Assembly (NCBI RefSeq): GCF_000430525.1
Contig: NZ_AUME01000011.1
Location: forward strand, 1-64,000
Length of the DNA stretch: 64,000 nucleotides
Source: Prevotella corporis DSM 18810 = JCM 8529
Lineage (GTDB): Bacteria; Bacteroidota; Bacteroidia; Bacteroidales; Bacteroidaceae
Direction: 5' to 3'
In this document: positions 48,977 through 59,676 of the stretch, piece after piece
Layout of the letters: every line of letters begins with the position of its first letter
Position numbering within the stretch: the stretch's first letter is position 1
Notes under the pieces: model-generated
What the model was told of the DNA's origin: nothing
The model's input: only the letters and a program-made list of their open reading frames with translations
The model's database searches: none
Made by a program: the position numbers and the translations under genes

Positions 48977-51910
48977 ATGAGCATCAGATTAAACAAAGCA
49001 ATTCGAGAACTGAATATAGGTCTCCAAACGGCAGTGGAGTTCCTGGAAAAAAGACAAGACTTGGGTGAGGTTAAGGACGACCTTAGCTTCAAGCTCAGCG
49101 ATGAACAATACCAAGCGCTGGTGAAGGAGTTCAAGGGCGACATGGCTGTGAAGACCGATGCCGTCAAGATATTCCAGAAGAAGCAGAAGGAAAAAGAACA
49201 CACACCAAAGTCAGTTGAGCACAAGGCTGAGGATATCCTTAGAAAGGATAGACCACAGTTCAAGCCTATAGGCAAGATAGATCTCGACCAGCTGAACAAG
49301 CCGGCCGCTAAGTCTGCTGCTACAAAGTCAGCTGATGCCAAGGAAGCGGGCGCTGCCGTAAGCCCGAAGGCAGAGGTGAAAACTGAAACAAAGGTGGTTG
49401 AGACTCCAGAGACGGTGGAGACGAAGGTTGAAAAAATAGTTGAGCCAACCCCAGTGAAAGAGGAACAACAGAAAGAGCCTAAGGCTGCGGTTACTGAACC
49501 AGAAAAGCCCAAAGCTGAAAGTAAGGAAAAGGTGGAGGAAAAGCCCACGAGGGTTGAACCAGAGAATAAAGAACAACCTGTGAGCGAGACGCCGAAGGTG
49601 GAGGCTCCAGTTCAAGAGAATGTCTTAGAAACTGAAAAAAACAAAAAGGAAATGGAGTCCGACAACAGTGGCATCTTCCAGACCTCTCATGAGAAAAAGA
49701 TGCTCAACCAGCCGAAGGTGAATGTCTTGGGTAAGATTGACCTGAGTTCGCTGAACCAAAGCACAAGGCCTAAGAAGAAAACCAAGGAGGAACGTCGCAA
49801 AGAACGCGAGGATAAAACTGCCCAGAAAGCACAGGGCAAGAAGAAACGCGTGCGTATCAACAAGGAACGCGTCGATATCAATGCGGCAGCTAATCAACAA
49901 GGTGGAAGGCCTGGCTTCGGTAAGAAAAACAATAACAATAACAATAAAAACAATGCCGGAACAGGAAAACGCTCTCGCAACAATCGCAATCAGAGACCAT
50001 TGGAAGTCGATGATGAGGCAGTAGCACGTCAGGTAAAAGAGACGCTTGCACGTCTGACCAGCAAGACGCAGAACAAGAAAGGTGCGAAATACCGCAGAGA
50101 GAAGCGCGATGCTGTTCAGGAACGCTTGAGTGCCGAAGCAAAGGCAGAACGCAAGGAGAGCAAGACGCTGAAACTGACGGAGTTTGTGACTGTTTCGGAA
50201 TTGGCAACGATGATGAACGTTCCGGTGACAAATGTCATCTCAACCCTGATGTCTGTTGGTATCATGGTATCCATCAACCAACGCCTCGACGCTGAGACCA
50301 TCAATCTGGTGGCTGAGGAGTTTGATTACAAGACGGAGTATGTCAGTGCTGAGGTACAGGAAGCCGTCAGCGAGGAGATTGACGACGAGAATGACCTTGT
50401 TACACGTGCCCCTATCGTAACGGTGATGGGCCATGTTGACCACGGTAAGACTTCGTTGCTCGACCATATCCGCAGCACCAATGTGATTGCTGGTGAGGCT
50501 GGTGGCATTACGCAGCACATCGGGGCCTACGGTGTGACGCTGGCCAATGGCCGTAAGGTTACTTTCCTTGATACTCCAGGTCACGAAGCCTTCACTGCCA
50601 TGCGTGCCCGCGGTACTCAGGTGACCGATATCGCCATCATTATCATTGCAGCCGATGACTCGGTGATGCCTACCACTAAGGAGGCGATTGCCCATGCGCA
50701 GGCTGCTGGTGTGCCAATGGTGTTCGCCATCAACAAGATCGATAAGCCAGGAGCTAATCCTGATAAGATACGCGAGGACTTGAGCCAAATGAATTTGCTC
50801 GTTGAGGAGTGGGGCGGAAAGTACCAGTGTCAGGAAATCAGTGCGAAAAAGGGCATTGGCGTAGCCGACTTGCTCGACAAGGTATTGCTCGAAGCCGATA
50901 TGCTCGACCTGAAGGCTAATCCAAACCGCAAGGCGACGGGAACAATCATAGAGTCATCGTTGGACAAAGGCCGTGGCTATGTAAGTACGGTACTTGTCTC
51001 CAATGGTACTTTGAATGTCGGCGACATTGTGATTGCCGGTACATCATGGGGCCGAATCAAGGCAATGTTCAACGAACGCAACCAGCGCATCGAGAAAGCT
51101 GCCCCATCTGAACCTGCTATCATCCTCGGATTGAACGGTGCTCCTACAGCTGGCGATACCTTCCATGTGATGGAAACAGAACAAGAGGCACGCGAGATAG
51201 CCAATAAGCGCGAGCAGTTGCAGCGCGAGCAGGGCTTGCGTACGCAGACACGATTGACACTTTCTGATATTTCTCATCGCATCGCACGAGGCGAGTTCCA
51301 CGAAATGAACATCATCGTGAAGGGTGATACTGACGGCTCAATCGAGGCTCTGTCTGACTCGTTCATCAAACTGTCAACTGAAAAAGTGAATGTGAATGTC
51401 ATTAACAAGGCGGTAGGACAGATTTCAGAGAACGATGTCATGCTGGCGGCTGCATCTGACGCGATTATTGTAGGCTTCCAAGTTCGCCCGTCGGCTGATG
51501 CCCGTAAGCTCGCCGACCGAGATGGAGTTGAAATCAACACCTATTCTGTCATCTACGATGCCATCGACGATGTCACTTCGGCCATGGTTGGTATGCTCGA
51601 CAAGGTGAAGAAGGAGGTTGTTACTGGTCAGGTTGATGTGCAACAGGTGTTCAAGATTTCCAAGGTGGGTACTGTAGCTGGTGGCCTTGTTACCGAAGGA
51701 AAGGTGCATAGCAAGGACAAGGGCCGCATTATTCGCGATGGTATTGTAATCCATACGGCACCTATCAGTGCGCTGAAGCGGTATAAAGACGATGTGAAGG
51801 AAGTTGTAACAGGATTGGAATGTGGTATTTCGCTTGTCAACTTCAACGATATACAGGCCGGTGACGTGATTGAGACGTTCACCGAGATTGAAGTAGAGCA
51901 GAAACTATAA
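48977..51910 (+). CDS. infB: translation initiation factor IF-2
   Basis: 977 residues. N-terminal IF2_N module ([19 protein letters not shown]), then a long low-complexity Lys/Glu/Pro/Val region (about 100-250) and an Asn/Lys/Arg-rich stretch (about 300-340). GTPase domain from about 480: GHVDHGKTS (G1), ITQHIGAY (G2), DTPGHEAF (G3), NKID (G4), SAKKGIG (G5). Domain II, III and the fMet-tRNA-binding C-terminal domain follow ([29 protein letters not shown]-type end [13 protein letters not shown]). 46 bases after nusA. Confidence 0.95.
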   Translation: MSIRLNKAIRELNIGLQTAVEFLEKRQDLGEVKDDLSFKLSDEQYQALVKEFKGDMAVKTDAVKIFQKKQKEKEHTPKSVEHKAEDILRKDRPQFKPIGKIDLDQLNKPAAKSAATKSADAKEAGAAVSPKAEVKTETKVVETPETVETKVEKIVEPTPVKEEQQKEPKAAVTEPEKPKAESKEKVEEKPTRVEPENKEQPVSETPKVEAPVQENVLETEKNKKEMESDNSGIFQTSHEKKMLNQPKVNVLGKIDLSSLNQSTRPKKKTKEERRKEREDKTAQKAQGKKKRVRINKERVDINAAANQQGGRPGFGKKNNNNNNKNNAGTGKRSRNNRNQRPLEVDDEAVARQVKETLARLTSKTQNKKGAKYRREKRDAVQERLSAEAKAERKESKTLKLTEFVTVSELATMMNVPVTNVISTLMSVGIMVSINQRLDAETINLVAEEFDYKTEYVSAEVQEAVSEEIDDENDLVTRAPIVTVMGHVDHGKTSLLDHIRSTNVIAGEAGGITQHIGAYGVTLANGRKVTFLDTPGHEAFTAMRARGTQVTDIAIIIIAADDSVMPTTKEAIAHAQAAGVPMVFAINKIDKPGANPDKIREDLSQMNLLVEEWGGKYQCQEISAKKGIGVADLLDKVLLEADMLDLKANPNRKATGTIIESSLDKGRGYVSTVLVSNGTLNVGDIVIAGTSWGRIKAMFNERNQRIEKAAPSEPAIILGLNGAPTAGDTFHVMETEQEAREIANKREQLQREQGLRTQTRLTLSDISHRIARGEFHEMNIIVKGDTDGSIEALSDSFIKLSTEKVNVNVINKAVGQISENDVMLAAASDAIIVGFQVRPSADARKLADRDGVEINTYSVIYDAIDDVTSAMVGMLDKVKKEVVTGQVDVQQVFKISKVGTVAGGLVTEGKVHSKDKGRIIRDGIVIHTAPISALKRYKDDVKEVVTGLECGISLVNFNDIQAGDVIETFTEIEVEQKL

Positions 51911-51917
51911 CGTACCA

Positions 51918-51953
51918 ACCGCCTCTCTTCTCCGAAAGGAAAAGAAAGGCGGT
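51918..51953 (+). terminator. hairpin after infB
   Basis: AACCGCCT / AGGCGGTT stem (51918-51925, 51946-51953) within a larger pairing with TCTT/AAGA; no strong T-run follows, so termination may be partial. Confidence 0.45.
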
Positions 51954-52071
51954 TCGTGCCTGATGGCAACAATTGTGACCATTGTGCTCGTTGGCATGCT
52001 ATTTGTTCCTGTGTGATGTGTGTAAAGGTCTTGTCAGACTCCTTCTGATAGGATCGCAAAGGTAAAAAGTA

Positions 52072-53517
52072 ATGTCAGAAAAAAAGAATAACGAGTATGT
52101 AAAGAAGGTGGCCGAGCAGAAATACGAGTTCGGATTCACAACTGATGTGCATACCGACATCATTCCGAAAGGTCTGAACGAGGACGTCGTCAGACTCATT
52201 TCGCAGAAGAAAGGGGAGCCAGAATGGCTTCTCGATTTTCGTTTGAAGGCCTTTCGACATTGGCAGACGCTTGAAATGCCGACATGGGGGCATTTGCATT
52301 TGCCAGAGATAGATTATCAGGCTATTTCCTATTATGCTGATCCATTGGCAAAGAAGCCAAAGAACAAGGAAATGGATCCTGAATTAGAGAAAACTTTTGA
52401 TAAACTGGGCATTCCCCTTGAGGAACGTTTGGCACTCAGTGGGACCGCCGTTGATGCCATCATGGATTCCGTATCGGTGAAGACTACTTTTAAGAAACAG
52501 CTTGCTGAGAAAGGCATCATTTTCTGTTCCATCGGTGAGGCGGTGAAAGAACATCCCGAACTGATTAGGCAGTATCTTGGTACGGTTGTCCCATATAAGG
52601 ATAATTTCACTGCAGCCCTTAATTCAGCAGTGTTCAGCGATGGCTCGTTCGTGTATATTCCTAAGGGTGTTCGTTGTCCGATGGAGCTAAGCTCTTATTT
52701 CCGTATCAATGCAATCAATACTGGACAGTTCGAGCGTACTCTTATCGTTGCTGACGATGATTCATACGTTAGCTACCTCGAAGGGTGTACCGCTCCTATG
52801 CGAGACGAGAATCAATTGCATGCTGCCATCGTGGAAATCGTGGTGCTCAACAATGCGGAGGTGAAGTATTCGACTGTTCAGAACTGGTATCCTGGTGATG
52901 AGAATGGTAAGGGTGGAGTGCTCAACCTTGTGACAAAACGCGGTGATTTGCGAGGTGTCAACTCCAAACTATCGTGGACGCAGGTTGAGACAGGTTCTGC
53001 AATAACATGGAAATATCCATCATGTATTCTCCGTGGTGACAACTCGCAGGCTGAGTTCTATTCGGTTGCCGTGACAAACAACTACCAAGAGGCGGACACC
53101 GGTACGAAAATGATTCACATGGGCAAGAATACCAAGAGCACTATCATCTCCAAAGGTATTTCTGCTGGGCACAGCCAGAACTCGTATCGTGGTCTTGTTC
53201 GTGCTACTCCCAATGCCGATAATGCGCGAAACTACAGCTCCTGCGACTCACTGCTTTTGGGTTCGGAATGCGGTGCACATACATTTCCATATATGGACAT
53301 CCACAACGATACGGCCATTATTGAGCACGAGGCCACCACTTCTAAGATTAGTGAGGACCAACTCTTCTATTGTAATCAACGAGGCATCCCTACCGAAGAC
53401 GCCATAGGTCTAATAGTCAACGGATATGCAAAAGATGTGCTGAACAAACTCCCAATGGAATTTGCGGTAGAGGCTCAGAAACTCCTATCGGTAACTTTGG
53501 AAGGAACGGTCGGATAA
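52072..53517 (+). CDS. sufB: Fe-S cluster assembly scaffold protein SufB
   Basis: 481 residues. Cytoplasmic scaffold of the SUF Fe-S assembly machine, works as SufBC2D. Family blocks: [20 protein letters not shown] near the N-terminus, [60 protein letters not shown] and [20 protein letters not shown] with the cluster-related Cys. Full length. It starts the operon sufB-(secreted protein)-sufC-sufD-sufS. Confidence 0.95.
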   Translation: MSEKKNNEYVKKVAEQKYEFGFTTDVHTDIIPKGLNEDVVRLISQKKGEPEWLLDFRLKAFRHWQTLEMPTWGHLHLPEIDYQAISYYADPLAKKPKNKEMDPELEKTFDKLGIPLEERLALSGTAVDAIMDSVSVKTTFKKQLAEKGIIFCSIGEAVKEHPELIRQYLGTVVPYKDNFTAALNSAVFSDGSFVYIPKGVRCPMELSSYFRINAINTGQFERTLIVADDDSYVSYLEGCTAPMRDENQLHAAIVEIVVLNNAEVKYSTVQNWYPGDENGKGGVLNLVTKRGDLRGVNSKLSWTQVETGSAITWKYPSCILRGDNSQAEFYSVAVTNNYQEADTGTKMIHMGKNTKSTIISKGISAGHSQNSYRGLVRATPNADNARNYSSCDSLLLGSECGAHTFPYMDIHNDTAIIEHEATTSKISEDQLFYCNQRGIPTEDAIGLIVNGYAKDVLNKLPMEFAVEAQKLLSVTLEGTVG

Positions 53518-53527
53518 TTATCAGAAT

Positions 53528-53932
53528 ATGAGAAAGATAACGATACTTGCAGCTTGTTTGCTTTTCGCTTTGATGTCGCAGGCTCAGTCATGGGATCTAC
53601 AACCTTGGCAAAAGTATCTGATTTCAGAGAGCGTCAAGGTTGACACCATTAAGCAAGGCAATTCTCTTCTTTCGGTAAAGTTGAATTCCCCTCAGCCCTA
53701 TGATACTAGACTCTTTCGCTGTACGACCAGTGCCACCTTTGACAAGGCACTGCCCAAATTCAAGAAACTCAAAAAGAGTAATTTCGGAGACGGCAACAGC
53801 GAGTCCATGTTTGAAGAGCAGGACAGACAAAGGGAAATGGAGAGGATAGCCCGCGAAGGCTACACCAAGTCAGATTTGATATGTGATATCCTGTCGGATA
53901 TTGTGAATATCTTCCTACTTAAAAGTAAATAA
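53528..53932 (+). CDS. secreted protein of unknown function encoded inside the suf operon
   Basis: 134 residues. Signal peptide 1-20 (MRKITILAACLLFALMSQAQ). The mature region is charged and without a recognised domain: a Lys-rich stretch (LPKFKKLKKSNFGDGNSES) and a C-terminal helix (DLICDILSDIVNIFLLKSK). No lipobox. It is packed tightly between sufB (10 bases upstream) and sufC (12 bases downstream), so it is co-transcribed. A secreted product does not fit the cytoplasmic SUF machine; it may be an unrelated passenger or an envelope factor. Confidence 0.7.
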   Translation: MRKITILAACLLFALMSQAQSWDLQPWQKYLISESVKVDTIKQGNSLLSVKLNSPQPYDTRLFRCTTSATFDKALPKFKKLKKSNFGDGNSESMFEEQDRQREMERIAREGYTKSDLICDILSDIVNIFLLKSK

Positions 53933-53944
53933 AACAAGAACATT

Positions 53945-54700
53945 ATGTTAGAAGTTAAAGATCTGCATGCTACGATTGCAGGAAAAGAAATATTAAGGGG
54001 CATCAATTTGACCATCAACGATGGTGAGATTCATGCTATCATGGGCCCAAACGGCTCTGGAAAGTCAACTTTGAGTGCCGTTCTCACAGGCAATCCCCTC
54101 TATGAGGTTACAAGTGGTACGGCGTTCTTCAATGGTAAGAATCTTTTGGAAATGAAACCAGAGGATCGTGCTCATGAAGGGCTGTTTCTTTCGTTCCAAT
54201 ATCCAGTGGAAATCCCAGGAGTCAGTATGACCAACTTCATGAAAGCCGCCATCAATGCCAAGCGCAAATACGAGGGGTTGGAGCCTTTGAAGGCTGCTGA
54301 GTTCCTGAAACTGATGCGCGAGAAGCGCGATTTGGTGGGCTTGGACTCAAAACTCTCACACCGTAGTGTCAACGAGGGATTCTCAGGTGGCGAGAAGAAA
54401 CGCAACGAAATCTTCCAAATGGCCATGCTTGAGCCAAAGTTGAGCATTCTTGATGAGACCGATTCAGGGCTCGACGTGGACGCCATGCGCATCGTGGCTG
54501 ACGGTGTGAATAAGATGCACAATGAAACGACGTCCGCAATCGTCATCACCCATTACGAGCGTCTGCTGGATATGATCAAGCCGAACGTCGTTCACGTTCT
54601 CTATCAAGGTCGAATCGTCAAGTCAGGCGGCCATGATCTTGCCAAAGAAATTGAGAAACGCGGTTACGACTGGATCAAGGAAGAGGTAGATGGCAAATAA
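53945..54700 (+). CDS. sufC: Fe-S assembly ATPase SufC
   Basis: 251 residues, ABC-type ATPase. Walker A GPNGSGKSTLS (about 37-47), Q-loop SFQYPVEIPGVSM, signature FSGGEKKRNE, Walker B LSILDETDSGLDVDAM, switch His in VITHYERLL. Energises the SufBC2D scaffold. Typical length. Follows the secreted-protein gene and precedes sufD by 98 bases. Confidence 0.95.
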   Translation: MLEVKDLHATIAGKEILRGINLTINDGEIHAIMGPNGSGKSTLSAVLTGNPLYEVTSGTAFFNGKNLLEMKPEDRAHEGLFLSFQYPVEIPGVSMTNFMKAAINAKRKYEGLEPLKAAEFLKLMREKRDLVGLDSKLSHRSVNEGFSGGEKKRNEIFQMAMLEPKLSILDETDSGLDVDAMRIVADGVNKMHNETTSAIVITHYERLLDMIKPNVVHVLYQGRIVKSGGHDLAKEIEKRGYDWIKEEVDGK

Positions 54701-54798
54701 TCAGTAGGGAGTTTGACCGTTAATGGTTGGCAACTTACTGAAAGAATCAGCACCCTTGGCCACCAACTCTCAATTCCCAACTTTCAATTCAGTAAACA

Positions 54799-56142
54799 AT
54801 GCAAAGCGAAAAACAATATATAGACTTATATGAGGAAAACCGACAGGTGATAATGCGTCATTCTGCCGATGCTTTGAATACGGTGCGCGATAAGGCTTTC
54901 GAGGATTTCAAGGCACAGGGATTCCCCACAAGGAAAGCGGAACGCTATAAATACACTGACATTCCTAAACTTTTTGAACCCGATTACGGACTCAATCTGC
55001 GCAGGCTCGACTTTCCGGTAAGTCCGTACAACACGTTCAAATGTGACGTTCCCAACCTGAGCACTTCCTTATACTTTGTTGTTAACGACCAGTTCTATAC
55101 CAAGCAGTTGCCCAAGGCACAGCTTGGCAATGGAATCATTGTCGATAGCCTGAGCAACGCTGCCCGGAATCATCCGGAAATCATAGCGAAACACTATGCC
55201 AAGATTGCCGACACGGAGAAGGATGCGCTCACGGCCTTCAACACAATGCTGGCCCAAGACGGCGTGTTCATCTATGTTCCCAAGAACGTCAAGGCCGACC
55301 GCACTATCCAAGTGGTCAATATTCTGCGTTCCGATGTCAATCTGATGGTCAACCGTCGTGTGCTCATCATACTTGAGGAGGGTGCCGAGGCAACGATGCT
55401 TTTCTGTGACGACACTGCCAACGACCTTGATTTTCTCACCACACAGGTTATAGAGGCTTATGTTGGCGACAATGCCAGTCTCGAATTGAACTGTCTGGAG
55501 GAGACCCACACCAAGAATGTGCGTATTTCCAACGTTTATATCGAGCAGCAGCGAAACAGCCGTGTCAACCATAATGTCATCACATTGCACAACGGTATTA
55601 CGCGCAACAAACTCGATCTCGTGTTCAAGGGTGAAGGCAGCGAGTGCTTTTGCAACGGTTGTGTAATTGCAGACAAGCACCAGCACGTTGACAACAATAC
55701 GGTTATCGACCACGCAGTAGGGCATTGCACGAGCAACCAACTATATAAATATGTTCTCGACGATCATGCTGTAGGTGCTTTTGCCGGACTGATTCACGTC
55801 GAAAAGAATGCGCAGAAAACCCTCTCTCATGAGGTAAACCAAAATCTGTGTGCGGCAAAGACAGCTCATATTTATACCCAACCCATGTTGGAAATCTATG
55901 CCGACGATGTGCAGTGCAGCCACGGCTCAACGGTGGGTCAACTCAACGATGCGGCTCTGTTCTATATGGAGCAGCGCGGAATCGATAAGCGTGAGGCAAA
56001 GCTCCTTCTTGAGTTTGCTTTCGTCAACGAGGTGATTGACAAGATGGAACTCATCCCGTTGCGCGACCGCCTCCACCATCTTGTCGAGAAACGCTTCCGT
56101 GGAGAACTTGACAAATGTGAGTGCTGTCAACTGTGCAGATAG
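54799..56142 (+). CDS. sufD: Fe-S assembly protein SufD
   Basis: 447 residues, paralogue of SufB. N-terminal helical part with FPTRKAERYKYTDIPKLF (the typical RRtExWRYTd block), then the right-handed beta-helix core: DGVFIYVPKNVKADRTIQVV, SRVNHNVITLHNGITRNKLD. C-terminal signature ADDVQCSHGSTVGQLNDAAL (with His and Cys) and FYMEQRGIDKREAKLLLEFA. Binds SufB and SufC. Unusual Cys-rich end (ECCQLC). Confidence 0.94.
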   Translation: MQSEKQYIDLYEENRQVIMRHSADALNTVRDKAFEDFKAQGFPTRKAERYKYTDIPKLFEPDYGLNLRRLDFPVSPYNTFKCDVPNLSTSLYFVVNDQFYTKQLPKAQLGNGIIVDSLSNAARNHPEIIAKHYAKIADTEKDALTAFNTMLAQDGVFIYVPKNVKADRTIQVVNILRSDVNLMVNRRVLIILEEGAEATMLFCDDTANDLDFLTTQVIEAYVGDNASLELNCLEETHTKNVRISNVYIEQQRNSRVNHNVITLHNGITRNKLDLVFKGEGSECFCNGCVIADKHQHVDNNTVIDHAVGHCTSNQLYKYVLDDHAVGAFAGLIHVEKNAQKTLSHEVNQNLCAAKTAHIYTQPMLEIYADDVQCSHGSTVGQLNDAALFYMEQRGIDKREAKLLLEFAFVNEVIDKMELIPLRDRLHHLVEKRFRGELDKCECCQLCR

Positions 56143-56206
56143 TTTCCTAATACTGGTCTCCCTCAATCTGGTGATTGAATAGGGAGACTTCCCATTTCTT
56201 ATAAAT

Positions 56207-57445
56207 ATGTACGATATAAATTCCATCCGCAAGGATTTCCCGATTCTCTCACGCACCGTCTACGATAAGCCTTTGGTTTATCTCGACAATGCCGCCACCA
56301 CCCAGAAGCCTCTCTGTGTGCTCGATGCCATGAGAGATGAATATCTGAATGTCAATGCCAATGTGCATCGTGGCATTCATTGGATGTCGCAACAGGCCAC
56401 CGACCTCCATGAGGCAGCCCGCGAAACAGTGCGTAAGTTTATCAATGCCCGCTCCACAGCTGAAGTTGTGTTCACGCGCGGCACGACAGAAAGTTTGAAT
56501 CTCGTTGCATCAAGCTTCGTCGAAGGATTCATGAAACCTGGCGACGAAGTGTTGGTGTCGAATGTCGAGCACCATTCCAACATCGTCCCATGGCAGATAT
56601 TGGCCCATCGCAGAGGCATCGTGCTGAAAGTCATCCCCGTCTCCGATGAGGGAGTACTGGACATGGAGGCCTACAGTCGGCTGCTGACCGACAAAACCAA
56701 ACTTGTCAGCGTAGCCCATGTGAGCAATGTTCTCGGAACCATCAACCCCGTCAGGGAAATCATCAAGCAGGCCCATGAACGTGGAATACCTGTAATGCTG
56801 GACGGAGCGCAGAGCGTGCCGCATTTCAAGGTGGATGTTCAGGATTTGGATTGTGAGTTTATGGCATTCAGCGGACATAAGGTTTACGGTCCAACTGGCA
56901 TTGGCATTCTCTATGGCAAGGAAGAATGGCTCGACAAGCTGCCACCGTATCAGGGTGGGGGCGAGATGATAGAGACCGTCAGCTTCAGCGGCACGACTTT
57001 CGAGCGCCCGCCGTTGAAATTCGAGGCTGGTACACCCGATTATGTGGCAACCCACGGATTGGGCACGGCCATCGACTATGTTACCAAACTCGGTATCGAA
57101 AACATACAGCGTCACGAACAGGAACTCACACGCTATGCCATCCGACAGATGCGTGCCATTCCAGACATCCGTTTCTTCGGCATCTCCAATTCGGCAGACG
57201 CACCAGAGACGGAAGACCACGATGCGGTGGTAAGTTTCTTGGTAGGCGATATCCATCCCATGGACCTCGGAACATTGCTCGACCAACTTGGTATTGCCGT
57301 GCGGACGGGCCATCATTGTGCGCAACCGCTGATGGAACGATTCGGCATTCCAGGCACAGTAAGAGCCTCGTTTGCACTTTACAATACAAAGGAGGAAATC
57401 GACAAACTTGTTGCTGGTATCCAGCGAGTGGTGAAGATGTTTTGA
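56207..57445 (+). CDS. sufS: cysteine desulfurase SufS
   Basis: 412 residues. PLP enzyme that delivers sulfur to SUF. VYLDNAATTQKP near the N-terminus; HHSNIVPWQ substrate loop; PLP lysine in FSGHKVYGPTGIG (about 226-238); active Cys in VRTGHHCAQPLMERF (about 364-378). The RTGHHCAQP block identifies group II SufS. 64 bases after sufD. SufE or SufU is not seen nearby. Confidence 0.95.
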   Translation: MYDINSIRKDFPILSRTVYDKPLVYLDNAATTQKPLCVLDAMRDEYLNVNANVHRGIHWMSQQATDLHEAARETVRKFINARSTAEVVFTRGTTESLNLVASSFVEGFMKPGDEVLVSNVEHHSNIVPWQILAHRRGIVLKVIPVSDEGVLDMEAYSRLLTDKTKLVSVAHVSNVLGTINPVREIIKQAHERGIPVMLDGAQSVPHFKVDVQDLDCEFMAFSGHKVYGPTGIGILYGKEEWLDKLPPYQGGGEMIETVSFSGTTFERPPLKFEAGTPDYVATHGLGTAIDYVTKLGIENIQRHEQELTRYAIRQMRAIPDIRFFGISNSADAPETEDHDAVVSFLVGDIHPMDLGTLLDQLGIAVRTGHHCAQPLMERFGIPGTVRASFALYNTKEEIDKLVAGIQRVVKMF

Positions 57446-57455
57446 AACCTGTCTG

Positions 57456-57755
57456 TCAGACACCTGTTTTCTTGCACCTATACACGCTGACGGCAAACCA
57501 CGCAGCAAAAATGGCCTTAGCCAGCATGACATCCGTGCTTGTGAAGAGCGCCAGCACGAAAGCCAGCTGTGCTTGGGTGATGGAGGAGGCCTGTCGGTAG
57601 CTCACTTCTTTCTCCAGCACAGTGCTGTAGTAGCGTCGTAGCCATTCAGCGGGGGCTTTTGTCCAGTTGCTGACTAATTTGATACCTGAAGCCCAGTTGG
57701 AAGCCTCTGCTCTCATGCGATTGTCTGTTGCCAAAAGCGTCATTTCCTTTTTCAT
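57456..57755 (-). CDS. small protein of unknown function with membrane segment
   Basis: 99 residues, minus strand, beginning 134 bases before rnhB and ending 10 bases after sufS. An amphipathic N-terminal half (LVSNWTKAPAEWLRRYYSTV) and a C-terminal hydrophobic stretch (QLAFVLALFTSTDVMLAKAI, then AAWFAVSVYRC). No signal peptide, no recognised family. Composition and length are consistent with a real gene, but there is no independent support beyond the open frame. Confidence 0.55.
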   Translation of the reverse strand: MKKEMTLLATDNRMRAEASNWASGIKLVSNWTKAPAEWLRRYYSTVLEKEVSYRQASSITQAQLAFVLALFTSTDVMLAKAIFAAWFAVSVYRCKKTGV

Positions 57756-57889
57756 ATCCTATAGTTTTGATTGTTTCTTGACTCTGGGGACAAAAGTAGA
57801 ATGTAATAATGCACAATAAGTTCACTCGTGTAAATTTATTTGTTATATAAGATTAATTTTTTGGCAATTCATCCTTAAATAATGAATAT

Positions 57890-58492
57890 ATGTTAAAAAG
57901 CTGTCATTATAAAAATCAGGTAGAAGCAGGTTGCGACGAGGCAGGACGTGGGTGTCTTGCTGGCAGCGTCTATGCGGCAGCTGTTATTTTTCCACCCGAT
58001 TACACCAATGACATGCTCAACGATTCAAAGCAGTTGTCGCCCAAAAAGCGTTATGCCTTGCGGACGGTCATCGAGCGCGACGCACTTGCATGGGCAGTTG
58101 GGGTGGTGACTCCAGAGGAAATCGACAAGATCAATATTCTCAATGCGAGCATTCTTGCCATGCACAGGGCGCTCGACCAGTTGACACTCCGTCCGGAGGC
58201 GGTCATCGTTGATGGAAACCGATTCAAGCCCTACCATGAATTGCCTTACACGACGGTTGTCAAGGGCGATGGGAAATACCTGTCAATAGCTGCTGCCTCC
58301 ATTCTCGCCAAGACCTATCGAGACGATTACATGGACGCTTTGGCACAAGAATATCCCCAATACGATTGGCTATCCAACAAGGGATACCCGACACAAAAGC
58401 ATCGGACGGCCATCAAGACTCATGGCATCACGCCCTATCATCGGCGTTCGTTCACCCTTCTCCCTCCCGAAGAGCTCACCTTCGATTTCTGA
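57890..58492 (+). CDS. rnhB: ribonuclease HII
   Basis: 200 residues. Cleaves RNA in RNA-DNA hybrids, and at single ribonucleotides. CDEAGRGCLAG with the first catalytic Asp-Glu (D16, E17), DSKQLSPKKRY, VIVDGNRF, and GDGKYLSIAAASILAKTYRD carry the remaining acidic residues and the GR/K motif. The C-terminus ending THGITPYHRRSF is typical. 14 bases ahead of the WYL regulator, probably co-transcribed. Confidence 0.93.
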   Translation: MLKSCHYKNQVEAGCDEAGRGCLAGSVYAAAVIFPPDYTNDMLNDSKQLSPKKRYALRTVIERDALAWAVGVVTPEEIDKINILNASILAMHRALDQLTLRPEAVIVDGNRFKPYHELPYTTVVKGDGKYLSIAAASILAKTYRDDYMDALAQEYPQYDWLSNKGYPTQKHRTAIKTHGITPYHRRSFTLLPPEELTFDF

Positions 58493-58506
58493 GCATCAAC
58501 ACAAAT

Positions 58507-59466
58507 ATGAATCTTGACAACACCGACCCACCACAATCAAACATGCGCTTCGACAAACTTAAATCTCAATTGGAACTCATTCTCCTGCTGTCTAATCCGC
58601 GGGGCTACACGGTTGCAGAACTGTGCGACAAGCTGAATGTCTCAAGGCGAAACCTTTACTACCTGCTCGATTTCCTAAAGCATGCGGGCATGATTCTTTT
58701 CAAACAGGACAATTATTACCACATCGACCCCCGCTCGCCGTTTTTCAGTCAGTTGCAGACGAATCTACAGTTCTCCGATACGGAGATGCGCACCATCTAC
58801 AGTCTGTTGCTCATGGCAGGAAACACAAATGAGACAGTCAACCAGCTTCGAAACAAGATAGACCATGCCTACAATTTCTCGCTTCAAATGGATAGTCCGT
58901 CGCGGCGACACCTTAATAATATAGTAAAAACCATCAGCCGGGCCATCGCAACCAAACGAATGGTGCGCTTCATCGGCTATTCGAGCCCTCACAGTCAGAC
59001 CGTGAGAGATCGAATCGTGGAACCCTTCTACCTGATGAACAACCATCAGGACGTGCGGTGTCATGAAATTGAGTCAGGTATGAACAAGACCTACCGCATC
59101 AATCGCATGGACCGCATCGAAGTTTTGGACACCCCTTGGATTCATGAGGACAAGCATAGGCAGATATTCACCGACATATTCATGTTCAGTGGCGAGGAAC
59201 GCTACAGGGTCAGACTGCTGATGGGGCAGTTGGCACACAATCTTTTCATTGAGGAGTACCCACAGGGGGCAAAGAATATAGTAGTGGCCGACGACACCCA
59301 TTGGGAACTCGATATAGAGATTTGCGACAATCGCGGACTGGGACGTTTTGTTCTCGGACTTTTCACCGATATTGAAATCGTCGAGGGCGATTCGTTCAGA
59401 CAGTACATCCATCAGCAACTGGAACTGATGACGCAGCACATGAGGCCCGATTCGGCTGGAGAGTGA
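58507..59466 (+). CDS. WYL-domain transcriptional regulator
   Basis: 319 residues from MNLDNTDPPQSNMRFDKL at 58507, 14 bases after rnhB; a start at 58543 (MRFDKL) is an alternative and the frame from 58366 overlaps rnhB. Winged-helix DNA-binding domain (about 14-75; LNVSRRNLYYLLDFLKHAG). Then a WYL domain (about 170-240; VRFIGYSSPHSQTVRDRIVE, PFYLMNNHQDVRCHEIESGM) and a WCX-like C-terminus (LLMGQLAHNLFIEEYPQGAK). Such proteins sense ligands such as nucleotides or single-stranded DNA. Target genes unknown. Confidence 0.8.
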   Translation: MNLDNTDPPQSNMRFDKLKSQLELILLLSNPRGYTVAELCDKLNVSRRNLYYLLDFLKHAGMILFKQDNYYHIDPRSPFFSQLQTNLQFSDTEMRTIYSLLLMAGNTNETVNQLRNKIDHAYNFSLQMDSPSRRHLNNIVKTISRAIATKRMVRFIGYSSPHSQTVRDRIVEPFYLMNNHQDVRCHEIESGMNKTYRINRMDRIEVLDTPWIHEDKHRQIFTDIFMFSGEERYRVRLLMGQLAHNLFIEEYPQGAKNIVVADDTHWELDIEICDNRGLGRFVLGLFTDIEIVEGDSFRQYIHQQLELMTQHMRPDSAGE

Positions 59467-59676
59467 AGCCGATGGATGGCCGATGCTACGACATCGGCGG
59501 CTTTCGCACGACCGCTATGATGACGAAAAATCTTTACAACAGTCACAAAATCTTGGCGATATTTGTAAAATAAACAATGGTCGGTTTCATTTGGCTGAAT
59601 TTTAGACAACTTACTAAATAATTGATAAACATACTGTTGCGGATAAGATGCTGGTTTTGTGCTCAGCCAAAAATAG

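Noticed and set aside
56510..57532. 340-codon open frame antisense to sufS
   Set aside because: Antisense shadow of sufS; also overlaps the small minus-strand gene start region without its own signals.
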